A DNA stretch of 64,000 nt. Source: Erwinia persicina NBRC 102418 (GTDB taxonomy: Bacteria; Pseudomonadota; Gammaproteobacteria; Enterobacterales; Enterobacteriaceae). The notes below the pieces were generated by a model. The model was not told the origin of the DNA. It did not search any database and saw nothing but the letters and a program-made list of their open reading frames with translations. Positions within the stretch are counted from its first letter, which is position 1, and every line of letters begins with the position of its first letter. The stretch lies in contig NZ_BCTN01000007.1 in assembly GCF_001571305.1 (NCBI RefSeq), forward strand, positions 1 through 64,000, in the 5' to 3' direction. This document shows positions 30,553-42,009 of this stretch, piece after piece. Made by a program: the position numbers and the translations under genes.

Positions 30553-31365
30553 ATGTCATCTGTCTTTGTTCCTGCGCTTCACTTCAGCATCGTGCAGCTC
30601 AGTGACATCATGAATACCTGCTTTCAGCAGTATGTGGTGCCACTGTCGGTCACGCCGGACTATTTTGCTACGCGCTTTGGCGCTGAAGGGCTGAATTTTC
30701 AGCACTCCGGCGTGTGGATGCAGGGGGAGACGCCCATGGCCATCGTCCTGATTGCCACGCGCGGTCGTGAGGCGAGGATCGCGGCCTTTGCGCTGAACCC
30801 GGACTTTCGCGGTCAGGGGCGGGCGAAGCCGATGATGACGGCAGTGCTGTCCCGCCTGGCGGCGGAGCATATCGGGCCGATCTGGCTGGAGGTCATCGGG
30901 GATAATACGGCGGCGATCGCGCTTTATGAGACGCTGGGCTTTCGCATTACACAGACGCTGCTGGGGTTTAGCGGGCCGGGCCCCTCACCGGGATCTGCGC
31001 CCCCTCTTGAGCACACGCCCACCGACGTGCTGTTGCACGCCATCTGGCGCGCCTCTCAGGAGGAGACGCCGTGGCTGCTTGATCCGCTCGCGTTCCCGGC
31101 GCTGCCCTGTGAGGTCGTGGGCAACGGTGAGCCTGCATGGGGGGTGATCGACCGGCTGACGGGGACGCCACAGCTGCGTTATCTTTTTGTTGATCCGGCC
31201 TGCCGCCGTCAGGGGCTGGGCAGCGATTTGCTGGCCAGCATCGGTGCGCACTATCCGGGGATCCGCACGCCCGTGGCGGTACCGCAAAGGCTGGCTCCCC
31301 TGTTCCACAAGGCTGGCTTTGAACCGATGGCGCTGACGCAGTATGAGATGTGTTTAAGCCGGTAA
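30553..31365 (+). CDS. GNAT-family acetyltransferase with two GNAT-like halves
   Basis: 270 residues. The N-terminal half holds an acetyl-CoA-binding motif A (FALNPDFRGQGRAKPMMTAVL, about 76-96) and the aromatic motif B IALYETLGFR (about 122-131). The C-terminal half repeats a degenerate version (LFVDPACRRQGLGSDLL about 212-228, LFHKAGFEPM near the end). This looks like a tandem GNAT. The acceptor substrate is unknown. It stands alone, convergent with malM across a short hairpin. Confidence 0.82.
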   Translation: MSSVFVPALHFSIVQLSDIMNTCFQQYVVPLSVTPDYFATRFGAEGLNFQHSGVWMQGETPMAIVLIATRGREARIAAFALNPDFRGQGRAKPMMTAVLSRLAAEHIGPIWLEVIGDNTAAIALYETLGFRITQTLLGFSGPGPSPGSAPPLEHTPTDVLLHAIWRASQEETPWLLDPLAFPALPCEVVGNGEPAWGVIDRLTGTPQLRYLFVDPACRRQGLGSDLLASIGAHYPGIRTPVAVPQRLAPLFHKAGFEPMALTQYEMCLSR

Positions 31366-31420
31366 ATCCGCCCAGGCCCGCGCCCCTCCCTCACCGCGAG
31401 GGGCGGCGGTTAAACCGCTA

Positions 31421-32311
31421 TCAGCGTTTCACGCTGTCAATAAAGGTTTGCCGTGCCGTTTTCGACCCGAGGCGTTCCGCTTCGTCCAGCAGCTTCAGCG
31501 CCTTATCCACGTTGCCCGCTTTCACCGCTTTCTTAATTGCGTCGTTAAAATAGCTTTCAGAATCGTCGAGCATCGGCTCCGCCGCTTTCGCCGGCGCTGG
31601 CGGAGTTGCCGGCGCGTTATTGCCCACCACCACCGGTGCAGCTGCCGGTGCCGCTGCCGGGAAGATCTGGCCAATCATCACGTTGCCGGTTTTCTGCTCG
31701 GCGGTGACTTTCAGGCTTAACGTGCCGGCCGGCGTATGGCGCGCCACCGGATCCGGGATATCCGGCACGGCGTTACCCACGCCCGCCGCATAGGCTTTCG
31801 CCGGGTTCACCATCTGCGTACTGCCCGCCAGATCCTGGCGCGTGGTATACACCAGCAGGAAGATCTGTTTCTGGCCCAGTGCAGGCGTCAGTTTCAGGGT
31901 GCCCTCCAGACGGTCGCTGGAAACGATGCCCGGCGGCTGATACGGGAAATAGCTGGAAGGGTAAAAGGCTGCCGGACGCATCTGCTCATCCAGCACTAAC
32001 ACGTTCGGGGCATACACCGTTTTACCGGTGGCAATACTGGTCAGCGTGATCTCAAGCGATCCCCGGTCGGCAGGCAGGGCAAAAGCCGCCACGGCCCCCT
32101 GAATATCACCCTGATTAATCTTTGCGCTGGCGGTTCCCAGCGTCACATCCTGCGTCACCGGCGGTACCAGCGGCGTCCATGAAAGGTGGCGCAGGGTCTC
32201 ACTCGCGATCGCCGGGGCGGTATTGGCATCATGCTGCGCGGCAAACACCCCGGCAGGCGACGCCGCCAGCAGGCTCAGCGACAGACACAGTGACAGCAGA
32301 TTTTTTCTCAT
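31421..32311 (-). CDS. malM: Maltose operon periplasmic protein MalM
   Basis: Last gene of the malK-lamB-malM operon. 296 residues with a signal peptide (MRKNLLSLCLSLSLLAASPAGVFA). Family segments include LSWTPLVPPVTQDVTLG, YPSSYFPYQPPGIVSSDRLEG and DPVARHTPAGTLSLKV. An Ala/Pro-rich linker (PAAAPAAAPVVVGNNAPA) precedes a helical C-terminal end. Its exact function is unknown even in E. coli, where it is a periplasmic component of the maltose regulon. Confidence 0.92.
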   Translation of the reverse strand: MRKNLLSLCLSLSLLAASPAGVFAAQHDANTAPAIASETLRHLSWTPLVPPVTQDVTLGTASAKINQGDIQGAVAAFALPADRGSLEITLTSIATGKTVYAPNVLVLDEQMRPAAFYPSSYFPYQPPGIVSSDRLEGTLKLTPALGQKQIFLLVYTTRQDLAGSTQMVNPAKAYAAGVGNAVPDIPDPVARHTPAGTLSLKVTAEQKTGNVMIGQIFPAAAPAAAPVVVGNNAPATPPAPAKAAEPMLDDSESYFNDAIKKAVKAGNVDKALKLLDEAERLGSKTARQTFIDSVKR

Positions 32312-32403
32312 CGTTGTTTCCTTTTGATCACGCTAAAGGCTGGCGGCTATCCACTGATATACCGCCAGCCAGCACTTCTTAGCTCATGTTAAACACAGCT
32401 TTT

Positions 32404-32527
32404 TCCAAACTGTTTCGTGTTGCTGGAAGGCGGCAAGTGGCCAAGTCCCCGGGAACGTAGACCACTACGTGACCGGGGCGAGGCCGCGCAGCCAACGCAT
32501 CAGCAGCGCGAAACAGGAAGGAAAAAG
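32404..32527. repeat. ERIC repeat, copy 3, between lamB and malM
   Basis: CTTTTTCC at the left and GGAAAAAG at the right end form perfect inverted termini, followed inward by TGTTTCGTGTTGCTG / CAGCAGCGCGAAACA. The centre GTCCCCGGGAACGTAGACC then CTACGTGACCGGGGCGAG and the CAGCCAACGC box identify ERIC. When transcribed within the operon it would form a long hairpin immediately after the lamB stop codon. Confidence 0.85.
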
Positions 32528-34962
<2,435 letters not shown>

Positions 34963-35338
34963 CCTGAACTCCTGTACCTGAATCCTGCGAGAAAACTCGA
35001 TGCAACGAAGAGTGAAGGAATAGCGGTTAAGCGTAATCATCCGTAACAAAGTTTTTCACGGGGGAGACGCAGGGAGTACGCGGGCACCCTGCCTGCGGCT
35101 GAAAGTTCACATCAACCTGCAAATTCGTGATCGGGGTTGCAAAAAATGAAGGGGATTGTTGAGCGGTAAAGCACATAACGCCTGAGAGTGTCGGTGGGAT
35201 CACACTCTGAGAGCCGGGGGCGTAGAGGGGGGGATGATGAAGCCAGGCCGGGTTGAATCCACACTGACGCGGTACCCTGTCATCCCGTCTGTGACATCAG
35301 CCTTACCGGCTCCTAACAGAGAATAAAAGGATTGGATT
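34963..35338. promoter_or_regulatory. Divergent malK / malE control region
   Basis: The 376-nt gap holds several GGGGA-type decamers resembling MalT boxes (consensus GGGGATGAGG or GGGGAGGAGG): GGGGATGATG at 35230-35239, GGGGATTGTT near 35155 and GGGGGAGACG near 35061, plus a GGGATGACAG on the minus strand near 35281. Half-CRP motifs (GTGTGATCCC on the minus strand near 35200, TCTGTGACAT near 35289) lie between. This matches the E. coli arrangement, where MalT and CRP jointly control both promoters. Individual sites are tentative. Confidence 0.6.
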
Positions 35339-36553
35339 ATGACTCTCAGCATTAAGGCTCCTTCCATTAAAAAAGTCGTTCAACATGCCCTGGCCCTCTC
35401 CGCGCTTGCGTCCATGGTGCTGTCCTCTTCTGCCTTTGCCAAAATAGAAGAAGGGAAGCTGGTCATCTGGATCAACGGGGATAAAGGCTATAACGGCCTG
35501 GCGGAAGTCGGTAAGAAATTCGAAAAAGACACCGGCATTAAAGTCACGGTAGAACACCCGGACAAGCTGGAAGAAAAATACCCGCAGGTGGCGGCCACCG
35601 GCGGCGGCCCTGACATTATTTTCTGGGCGCACGACCGCTTTGGCGGTTATGCCCAGTCCGGCCTGCTGGCGGAAGTCAGCCCGGACCAGGCGTTTAAAGA
35701 CAAACTGTTCCCGTTCACCTGGGACGCGGTCACCTTCAACGGCAAGCTGATCGGCTATCCGGTCGCGGTGGAAGCGCTGTCGCTGATTTACAACAAAGAC
35801 CTGATTAAAGACGCGCCGAAAACCTGGGAAGAGATCCCGGCGCTGGACACCGCGCTGCGTGCCAAAGGCAAAAGCGCCATCATGTGGAACCTACAGGAAC
35901 CCTACTTTACCTGGCCGATCATCGCCGCTGACGGTGGTTATGCGTACAAGTATGAAAACGGCAAATACAACATCAAAGACACCGGGGTGAATAACGACGG
36001 CTCCCGCGCCGGCTTACAGTTCATTATCGACCTGGTGAAAAACAAACACATTAACGCCGACACCGACTACTCCATCGCTGAAGCCGCCTTTAACAAGGGC
36101 CAGACCGCGATGACCATCGACGGGCCGTGGGCGTGGTCAAACCTCGACAAGAGCAAAATCAACTACGGCGTGGCGCTGCTGCCCACCTTCCACGGCAAAC
36201 CGTCTAAGCCGTTCGTCGGCGTGCTGACTGCCGGGATTAACGCCGCCAGCCCGAACAAAGAGCTGGCAAAAGAGTTCCTGGAAAACTACCTGATCACCGA
36301 CGCGGGCCTGAGCGACGTCAACAAAGACAAACCGCTGGGCGCGGTTGCGCTGAAATCGTACCAGGAAAAACTGGAGAAAGATCCGCGCATCGCCGCCACC
36401 ATGGCGAACTCGAAAAACGGTGAAATCATGCCGAACATCCCGCAGATGAGCGCGTTCTGGTATGCCGAGCGCAGTGCGATTATCAACGCGGTGAATGGCC
36501 GTCAGACCGTGCCGCAGGCGCTGAAAGACGTTGAGTCGCGCATTACCAAATAA
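35339..36553 (+). CDS. malE: Maltose-binding periplasmic protein
   Basis: Periplasmic receptor that delivers maltose and maltodextrins to MalFGK2 and to the Tar chemoreceptor. 404 residues with a signal peptide ending SSSAFA before [20 protein letters not shown]. The sequence follows E. coli MBP throughout: [49 protein letters not shown] and the C-terminal [11 protein letters not shown]. It is first in malEFG. Its downstream gap to malF (88 nt) may hold an attenuating hairpin. Confidence 0.98.
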   Translation: MTLSIKAPSIKKVVQHALALSALASMVLSSSAFAKIEEGKLVIWINGDKGYNGLAEVGKKFEKDTGIKVTVEHPDKLEEKYPQVAATGGGPDIIFWAHDRFGGYAQSGLLAEVSPDQAFKDKLFPFTWDAVTFNGKLIGYPVAVEALSLIYNKDLIKDAPKTWEEIPALDTALRAKGKSAIMWNLQEPYFTWPIIAADGGYAYKYENGKYNIKDTGVNNDGSRAGLQFIIDLVKNKHINADTDYSIAEAAFNKGQTAMTIDGPWAWSNLDKSKINYGVALLPTFHGKPSKPFVGVLTAGINAASPNKELAKEFLENYLITDAGLSDVNKDKPLGAVALKSYQEKLEKDPRIAATMANSKNGEIMPNIPQMSAFWYAERSAIINAVNGRQTVPQALKDVESRITK

Positions 36554-36641
36554 ATACGTTAACTGACTGATGCCGTTGAGGTAATGAAATAAACGGTGCG
36601 GAGCCTGCGGGCTCCCCATCGTTCCTACAAGGATAGCCCCT

Positions 36642-38207
36642 ATGCCAGTAGCCCAAACCGGTCTGACCGCTGAAAAAAAACGGCCGTTGAGTCATGCGCT
36701 GAAATGGCTGGCCATCGGCCTGCTCGCCTGCTTAACCGGTTATCTGATCGTGCTGATGTATGCGCAGGGTGAATATCTGTTTGCCGTGCTGGCCCTGATC
36801 CTCGCCAGTACCGGCCTGTATATCTACGGAAACCGCCGTGCCTACTCATGGCGCTATGTTTACCCCGGCCTGGCCGGCATGGCGTTATTCGTCCTGTTCC
36901 CGCTGGTCTGCACCATCGCCATTGCCTTTACCAACTACAGCAGCACCAACCAGCTGACGTTTGAACGTGCGCAGTCGGTGCTGATGGGCCGTGAATTCCA
37001 GGGCGGCAAGGCGCTGAATTTTGCCCTCTACCCGTCCGGCGACCGCTGGCAGCTGGCGCTGACCTCTCCGGACAGCAGCGAGGTGCTGGTTTCCCCACCT
37101 TTCGCCTTTGATGCCTCTGACGCGAAAACGCTGACCCTGACGCCGCAGGCGGCCCCCACCGGGGAAAAAGCCGGGCTGCGCGTGGTGACGCAGAACCGTC
37201 AGGCGCTGGGCAAACTGCAGGCCGCCCTGCCGGACGGCAGCATCCTGCGCATGAGTTCCCTGCGCCAGTTTTCCGGCACGCAGCCGCTCTACCAGTTGAA
37301 TAAAGAGAACCAGCAGCTGACCGATGCCCAATCCGGCGTGGTCTACCGGCCGAATATGGCGAGCGGTTTTTACCAGGCGGTGAACGCCGGGGGAGAATGG
37401 CAGGCAGAAAAACTCAGCCCCGGCTTTACCGTCGGCATCGGCTGGGACAACTTCCTGCGCGTGCTGCACGATGACGGCATTCAGAAACCCTTCCTGTCTA
37501 TCTTTGTCTGGACGGTGATTTTTGCGCTGCTCACCGTGGTGCTGACCGTTGCCGTCGGCATGGTGCTGGCCTGCGTGGTGCAGTGGGAAGAACTGAAAGG
37601 CAAAGCGGCGTACCGTATCCTGCTGATCCTGCCCTACGCCGTCCCGGCGTTTATTTCCATCCTGATCTTCAAAGGGCTGTTTAACCAGAGCTTCGGGGAG
37701 ATCAACCTGATGCTCAACGCGCTGTTTGGGATTAAACCGGCGTGGTTCAGCGATCCCTGGACGGCGAAGAGCATGATCATCATCGTCAATACCTGGCTGG
37801 GGTATCCCTACATGATGATCCTGTGCATGGGCCTGCTGAAGGCGATCCCGGACGATCTCTACGAGGCGTCGGCAATGGACGGTGCAACCCCGATGCAGAA
37901 CTTCTTCCGCATCACGCTGCCGCTGCTGATCAAACCGCTGACGCCACTGATGATCGCCAGCTTTGCCTTTAACTTTAACAACTTCGTGCTGATCCAGCTG
38001 CTGACCAACGGCGGGCCGGACATGCTGGGCACCACCACGCCTGCCGGGCATACCGACCTGCTGGTGAGCTACACCTATCGCATCGCCTTTGAGGGCGGTG
38101 GCGGGCAGGACTTCGGACTGGCGGCGGCGATTGCCACGCTGATCTTCCTGCTGGTCGGCGCGCTGGCTGTCGTCAACCTGAAAGCCTCACGTATGAAATT
38201 CGACTAG
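36642..38207 (+). CDS. malF: Maltose ABC transporter permease MalF
   Basis: Larger membrane subunit of the maltose transporter; 521 residues against 514 in E. coli. N-terminal helices are followed by the large periplasmic P2 loop (about 90-275) that contacts MalE. The membrane domain carries the EAA loop (DLYEASAMDGATPMQNFFRI, about 401-420) that docks in MalK. The sequence QLLTNGGPDMLGTTTPAGHTDLLV is typical. malG follows 12 nt after the stop. Confidence 0.97.
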   Translation: MPVAQTGLTAEKKRPLSHALKWLAIGLLACLTGYLIVLMYAQGEYLFAVLALILASTGLYIYGNRRAYSWRYVYPGLAGMALFVLFPLVCTIAIAFTNYSSTNQLTFERAQSVLMGREFQGGKALNFALYPSGDRWQLALTSPDSSEVLVSPPFAFDASDAKTLTLTPQAAPTGEKAGLRVVTQNRQALGKLQAALPDGSILRMSSLRQFSGTQPLYQLNKENQQLTDAQSGVVYRPNMASGFYQAVNAGGEWQAEKLSPGFTVGIGWDNFLRVLHDDGIQKPFLSIFVWTVIFALLTVVLTVAVGMVLACVVQWEELKGKAAYRILLILPYAVPAFISILIFKGLFNQSFGEINLMLNALFGIKPAWFSDPWTAKSMIIIVNTWLGYPYMMILCMGLLKAIPDDLYEASAMDGATPMQNFFRITLPLLIKPLTPLMIASFAFNFNNFVLIQLLTNGGPDMLGTTTPAGHTDLLVSYTYRIAFEGGGGQDFGLAAAIATLIFLLVGALAVVNLKASRMKFD

Positions 38208-38219
38208 GGAGTAACAACA

Positions 38220-39110
38220 ATGCCGATGGTAAAACCGAGGTCGCAAAAAGTCAGACTGCTGGTGACGCACCTGTTACTGCTGAGTTTTCTGGCGCTGATC
38301 CTGTTCCCGCTGCTGATGGTGTTCACCATCTCGCTGCGGCCGGGTAACTTTGCCACGGGGAGCCTGATCCCGGATCAGGTGTCGTGGGATCACTGGAAGC
38401 TGGCGCTGGGGATCAGCGTAACCAACAGCGACGGCAGCCTGACGCCACCACCGTTCCCGGTGCTGCTGTGGCTGTGGAACTCGATCAAGATCGCCGGGAT
38501 CACTGCCGTGGGCATCGTGGCGCTGTCCACCACCTGCGCCTATGCTTTTGCCCGCATGAAGTTTCGTGGCAAAAGTTCGCTGCTGAAAGGGATGCTGATC
38601 TTCCAGATGTTCCCGGCGGTGCTGTCGCTGGTGGCGCTCTACGCCCTGTTTGACCGCCTGGGTATTTACATCCCGTTCCTCGGGCTGAACACCCACGGCG
38701 GGGTGATCTTCGCCTATATGGGCGGTATCGCCCTGCACGTATGGACGATAAAGGGCTATTTCGAAACCATCGACAGCTCGCTGGAAGAAGCCGCCGCGCT
38801 GGACGGTGCGTCGCCGTGGCAGGCGTTCCGCCTGGTGCTGCTGCCGCTGTCAGTGCCGATTCTGGCGGTGGTGTTTATCCTCTCCTTTATCGCCGCGATC
38901 ACCGAGGTGCCGGTGGCCTCTCTGCTGTTGCGCGATGTGAACAGCTATACGCTGGCGGTGGGAATGCAGCAGTATCTGAACCCGCAGAACTACCTGTGGG
39001 GTGACTTCGCCGCCGCCGCGATCCTCTCTGCCATTCCGATTACGGCGGTGTTCCTCATCGCCCAGCGCTGGCTGGTCGGTGGCCTGACGGCCGGCGGGGT
39101 AAAGGGTTAG
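38220..39110 (+). CDS. malG: Maltose ABC transporter permease MalG
   Basis: Smaller membrane subunit, 296 residues as in E. coli. Six hydrophobic helices are visible (starting [22 protein letters not shown]). The cytoplasmic EAA loop [19 protein letters not shown] (about 188-206) contacts MalK. The C-terminal tail [12 protein letters not shown] inserts at the MalK dimer interface in the known structure. Last gene of malEFG, followed by a strong terminator. Confidence 0.97.
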   Translation: MPMVKPRSQKVRLLVTHLLLLSFLALILFPLLMVFTISLRPGNFATGSLIPDQVSWDHWKLALGISVTNSDGSLTPPPFPVLLWLWNSIKIAGITAVGIVALSTTCAYAFARMKFRGKSSLLKGMLIFQMFPAVLSLVALYALFDRLGIYIPFLGLNTHGGVIFAYMGGIALHVWTIKGYFETIDSSLEEAAALDGASPWQAFRLVLLPLSVPILAVVFILSFIAAITEVPVASLLLRDVNSYTLAVGMQQYLNPQNYLWGDFAAAAILSAIPITAVFLIAQRWLVGGLTAGGVKG

Positions 39111-39169
39111 TTTATTGCGATATTTTTGCGCGTTATCCCGGTAACGGGTGTAGTACTTTTCCCTGTGTC

Positions 39170-39197
39170 CTGGGCGGCTGAATAAGCCGCCCTTTTT
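39170..39197 (+). terminator. Rho-independent terminator of malEFG
   Basis: GGGCGGCT-GAATA-AGCCGCCC is an eight-pair perfect stem followed by TTTTTT, about 60 nt after the malG stop codon. Confidence 0.95.
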
Positions 39198-39254
39198 TAT
39201 CTACTGAAGCCAGTAAGGGATAGCTACCTGAGCAACCATGAAAAACCTGTCAGC

Positions 39255-39556
39255 GCTTTTCCACTGGCTGACATGTCTGTGACAGGTCTGAGGCCAGTCT
39301 GAGCACGCCGGAACGGCAAAAGACGCATCCCTGCGGGCCTCGACACGCCCCCTCCCTGGTGCGTGACGTCCGGCTTACCTCAGACTGGCCCCATCCCCGC
39401 AGAACGGTTGTTCGCTGTAAGTTTTAAAACAGCAATAACATGATGCTCTCTGCGAATTGGTTTGGATGTTGACCTGGGTTTTGACGTTGAGGCGGCATTC
39501 AGCAGCGCTGAGGAAGCACAGTGAACCAGGACGAACCGCCAGGACGGCGGTGAGAG
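39255..39556 (+). repeat. Long direct repeat, copy A, with covarying palindrome
   Basis: The stretch matches 47476-47779 in the same orientation, with conserved blocks at both ends and a looser middle. The left part is a ~100-nt palindrome: GGCCAGTCTGAG (39292-39303) pairs with CTCAGACTGGCC (39379-39390), GCCGGA with TCCGGC, and CACGC with GCGTG. The invariant unpaired segment GGCAAAAGACGCATCC lies inside. The right part, GACGTTGAGGCGGCATTCAG followed by CAGCGCTGAGGAAG and ACAGTGAACCAGGACG, is almost identical between copies. No convincing protein is encoded. Confidence 0.8.
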
Positions 39557-39862
39557 GGAGAGCCGGCACAGGGATGTGCCGTCACGACCGGTGCGTCGGT
39601 GAACGACGCTTGCGAAGGCACCCGCTGAAAGCGGGCGATGCGCCTGCCGCAAGCCCGGGTCCCCAGGGCGGCGGCGACTGGCCGCCCTGGGTCGCTCAGC
39701 CCGCGCAGCGGGAAAGCGAAACGTCCTTGACGTTGACCTGGACCATCGTGCAGACCTGCGTCACTGGTCGATCGGAACAGAAGACCGGACACGGATAATG
39801 CCGGTATAGTTTTACAGGGATACCTCAGTGGCCGCCCCCTGATTCTGATGATTTTACCCAAC
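39557..39862. other. GC-rich structured intergenic stretch
   Basis: About 300 nt with many local inverted repeats, the largest being CCCAGGGCGGC / GCCGCCCTGGG at 39663-39691, and CCCGCTGAAAGCGGG near 39618. It is unique to copy A of the long repeat, as copy B stops before it. An open frame of 113 codons runs through it, but its composition (Arg, Pro, Gly-rich) and lack of a ribosome site argue against a protein. Confidence 0.4.
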
Positions 39863-39899
39863 AAAAAAGGGTTTCCCCCACCGGCAGAAACCCTTTTTT
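39863..39899 (-). terminator. Bidirectional terminator downstream of malQ
   Basis: AAAAAAGGGTTTC ... GAAACCCTTTTTT forms a 13-pair perfect stem, so T runs occur in both directions. It lies 14 nt past the malQ stop codon. Confidence 0.93.
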
Positions 39900-39912
39900 C
39901 ACTGCTTTGACC

Positions 39913-42000
39913 TCAGCTCACCGACACCCTGCGCCGCCGTTTATCCAGATCCTTGATCAGCTTATTGACCCGATCGTCAGCGAACATCTCCTCCAGCGTG
40001 TGCGAGAGCTTACGCCGCCAGTTGGGATACTCATCGCTGGTGCCCGGCACATTCACCGGCGTGGCCATATCCAGCCAGTCCTCCGGCTGAAGGCCCAGCA
40101 GCGCGCAGGCGCTGTCGGCCACATAGCGTTGCAGGCCGCGGTTAATCACCGGCGTCATCGCCATCAGTTCAGCATGGCGGCCGGTTTTCTGTGGAATACA
40201 GCCGTAGTGATGCAGCCCGTCCAGCAGCCCCTGACGCGCGCGAGCGCGGTCAAGGTACAGCTCCTGCAACACGCTGTCATCACGATACAGGCCAAGCGTT
40301 TTCCCCAGCGCCAGATCGTCCGCCTGCCAGTAGCCGCGCAGCGTGGGCAGATCGTGCGTGGTGATGGTCGCCATCGCCTGCACCGGATAGGACTGCGGCG
40401 CACGGAAGTTATTCTCCTCATCGCGCTCAAAATAGAGCACCTTGTAAGAGTAAACCCCGCCTTCGCGCAGCTTGCTGACGATCTCCACCGGCACCGTCCC
40501 CAGATCTTCACCGATCACCATACAGCGATGGCGCTGGCTCTCCAGCGCGAGGATCGCCAGCAGATCGTCCACCGGATAGTGCACGTAGGCCCCTTTATCC
40601 GCCGTCTCTCCCGCCGGGATCCACCACAGGCGCAGCAGCGCCATCACATGATCGATACGCAGCGCCCCGCAGCTGGTCATATTGGCCCGCAGCAGATCGA
40701 TAAACGGCTGATAGCCGCGCTTCACCATCACATGCGGATCCATCGGCCGCAGATCCCAGTTCTGGCCCTGCGGGCCGAGAATATCCGGCGGCGCGCCCAC
40801 CGAGGCTTTCAGGCAGTACAGGTCGCCATCGCTCCAGGTTTCCGCGCCGCCGCCGACCACACCGACCGCCAGATCGCGGTACAGCCCCATCGGCATCGCC
40901 TGCTGCTGGCTGGTGTGATAGCACCTGGCGAACTGGGTTTCCGCCAGCCACTGCAGCCAGAGATAAAACGCCACCTCCTGCGCGTGCTGCTTGCAGAACG
41001 CCCGTACCGCCGGGCCGCGGGCGTCGTGATACTGTTCGGGCCACTGGTTCCAGCCCACCCCTTTACCGCTCTCCTGCGCCAGGTGGGCGTACAGCGCGTC
41101 AAACGCGGCCTGCAGCCAGAGGCTCTCCCCGCCTTCGCGGGTAAAGCTGGCCAGCGCTCTGACCTGCGCATCCTGCGGCTTACGCCCGAGAAAATGCGCA
41201 TAGGCCAGCCGCAGCCCTTCCAGCTTGAGCGGCACCACGCTGGCATAATCCACCTCGTCGCTGGCACGGGCGGCTTTTAATCGCTGCTGGGTATCAGGCT
41301 GCTGCCACCAGCGCTGCGCCGCGTCGCTCTGCCGGAAATCGTCCACCGCGCCAACGTCGATATACACGACGTTCAGCCAGCGGCGCGATGACGGGCTGTA
41401 AGGACTGGCCGCCGCCGGGTTGGCCGGATAGAGCGCATGGATCGGGTTCAGCCCGACGAAGGCCCCGCCGCGTTCGGCAATGTTCTTCAGCAGCAGATTC
41501 AGATCGCCAAAATCCCCGATGCCCCAGTTACTGTCCGACCGCAGCGTATACAGCTGCACGCAGGCTCCCCACAGCTTTTTCCCGGCCAGCAGGGCATCCG
41601 GTTCATAGCAGCGTTTCGGGGCGACAATCACCCGGCACTGCCACTCTTCACTCTCCTGCGTCAGCGTCAGCTGGTGGTAGCCAGGCGGGATCTTCCCCGC
41701 CAGCGCCAGCGTCATTTTACCGCTGATGCGCCCGCGCTGCGTGGCACCGCCCTCCAGCTGCAGTGTCCACAGGTATTCCCCGTCCCCCTCCACCGGCAGC
41801 GCCAGGCGCTGCCCGGCAACAAACACTTTCACCCCCGGCACCGGGGTGGCGGGCCTGTGCCCTGCCACCGTCCAGCCCATCGCCATTAACAGCTCCCGCC
41901 TGGTTTCCGCCGCAATTGCCTGCTGCTGGCCGTGCGCATTGATAAAACCGGCGGCGATCCCCGCCTCCCTGGCCGCCTGCTCCAGTGTGTTGTTCTCCAT
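39913..42000 (-). CDS. malQ: 4-alpha-glucanotransferase (amylomaltase)
   Basis: Cytoplasmic GH77 enzyme that disproportionates maltodextrins, releasing glucose and longer dextrins for MalP. 695 residues (694 in E. coli). GH77 motifs are visible: GIGDFGDL near 162-169, LRIDHVMAL with the catalytic Asp nucleophile, IGEDLGTVP with the acid/base Glu, and TTHDLPTLRGYW. It starts 9 nt after the malP stop, so malP and malQ form one operon activated by MalT. Confidence 0.97.
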   Translation of the reverse strand: MENNTLEQAAREAGIAAGFINAHGQQQAIAAETRRELLMAMGWTVAGHRPATPVPGVKVFVAGQRLALPVEGDGEYLWTLQLEGGATQRGRISGKMTLALAGKIPPGYHQLTLTQESEEWQCRVIVAPKRCYEPDALLAGKKLWGACVQLYTLRSDSNWGIGDFGDLNLLLKNIAERGGAFVGLNPIHALYPANPAAASPYSPSSRRWLNVVYIDVGAVDDFRQSDAAQRWWQQPDTQQRLKAARASDEVDYASVVPLKLEGLRLAYAHFLGRKPQDAQVRALASFTREGGESLWLQAAFDALYAHLAQESGKGVGWNQWPEQYHDARGPAVRAFCKQHAQEVAFYLWLQWLAETQFARCYHTSQQQAMPMGLYRDLAVGVVGGGAETWSDGDLYCLKASVGAPPDILGPQGQNWDLRPMDPHVMVKRGYQPFIDLLRANMTSCGALRIDHVMALLRLWWIPAGETADKGAYVHYPVDDLLAILALESQRHRCMVIGEDLGTVPVEIVSKLREGGVYSYKVLYFERDEENNFRAPQSYPVQAMATITTHDLPTLRGYWQADDLALGKTLGLYRDDSVLQELYLDRARARQGLLDGLHHYGCIPQKTGRHAELMAMTPVINRGLQRYVADSACALLGLQPEDWLDMATPVNVPGTSDEYPNWRRKLSHTLEEMFADDRVNKLIKDLDKRRRRVSVS

Positions 42001-42009
42001 GCGGACTCC

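Noticed and set aside
36885-38051. A 388-codon open frame opposite malF
   Set aside because: Shadow of malF; composition dominated by His, Gln, Arg and Asp with no recognisable domain.
39457-39798. A 113-codon frame across repeat A and the structured region
   Set aside because: No ribosome site, Arg/Pro/Gly-rich, and not preserved in repeat copy B; more likely non-coding structure.
39907-41280. A 457-codon open frame opposite malQ
   Set aside because: Shadow of malQ with His/Arg/Gln-rich low-complexity composition; the sense gene is certain.
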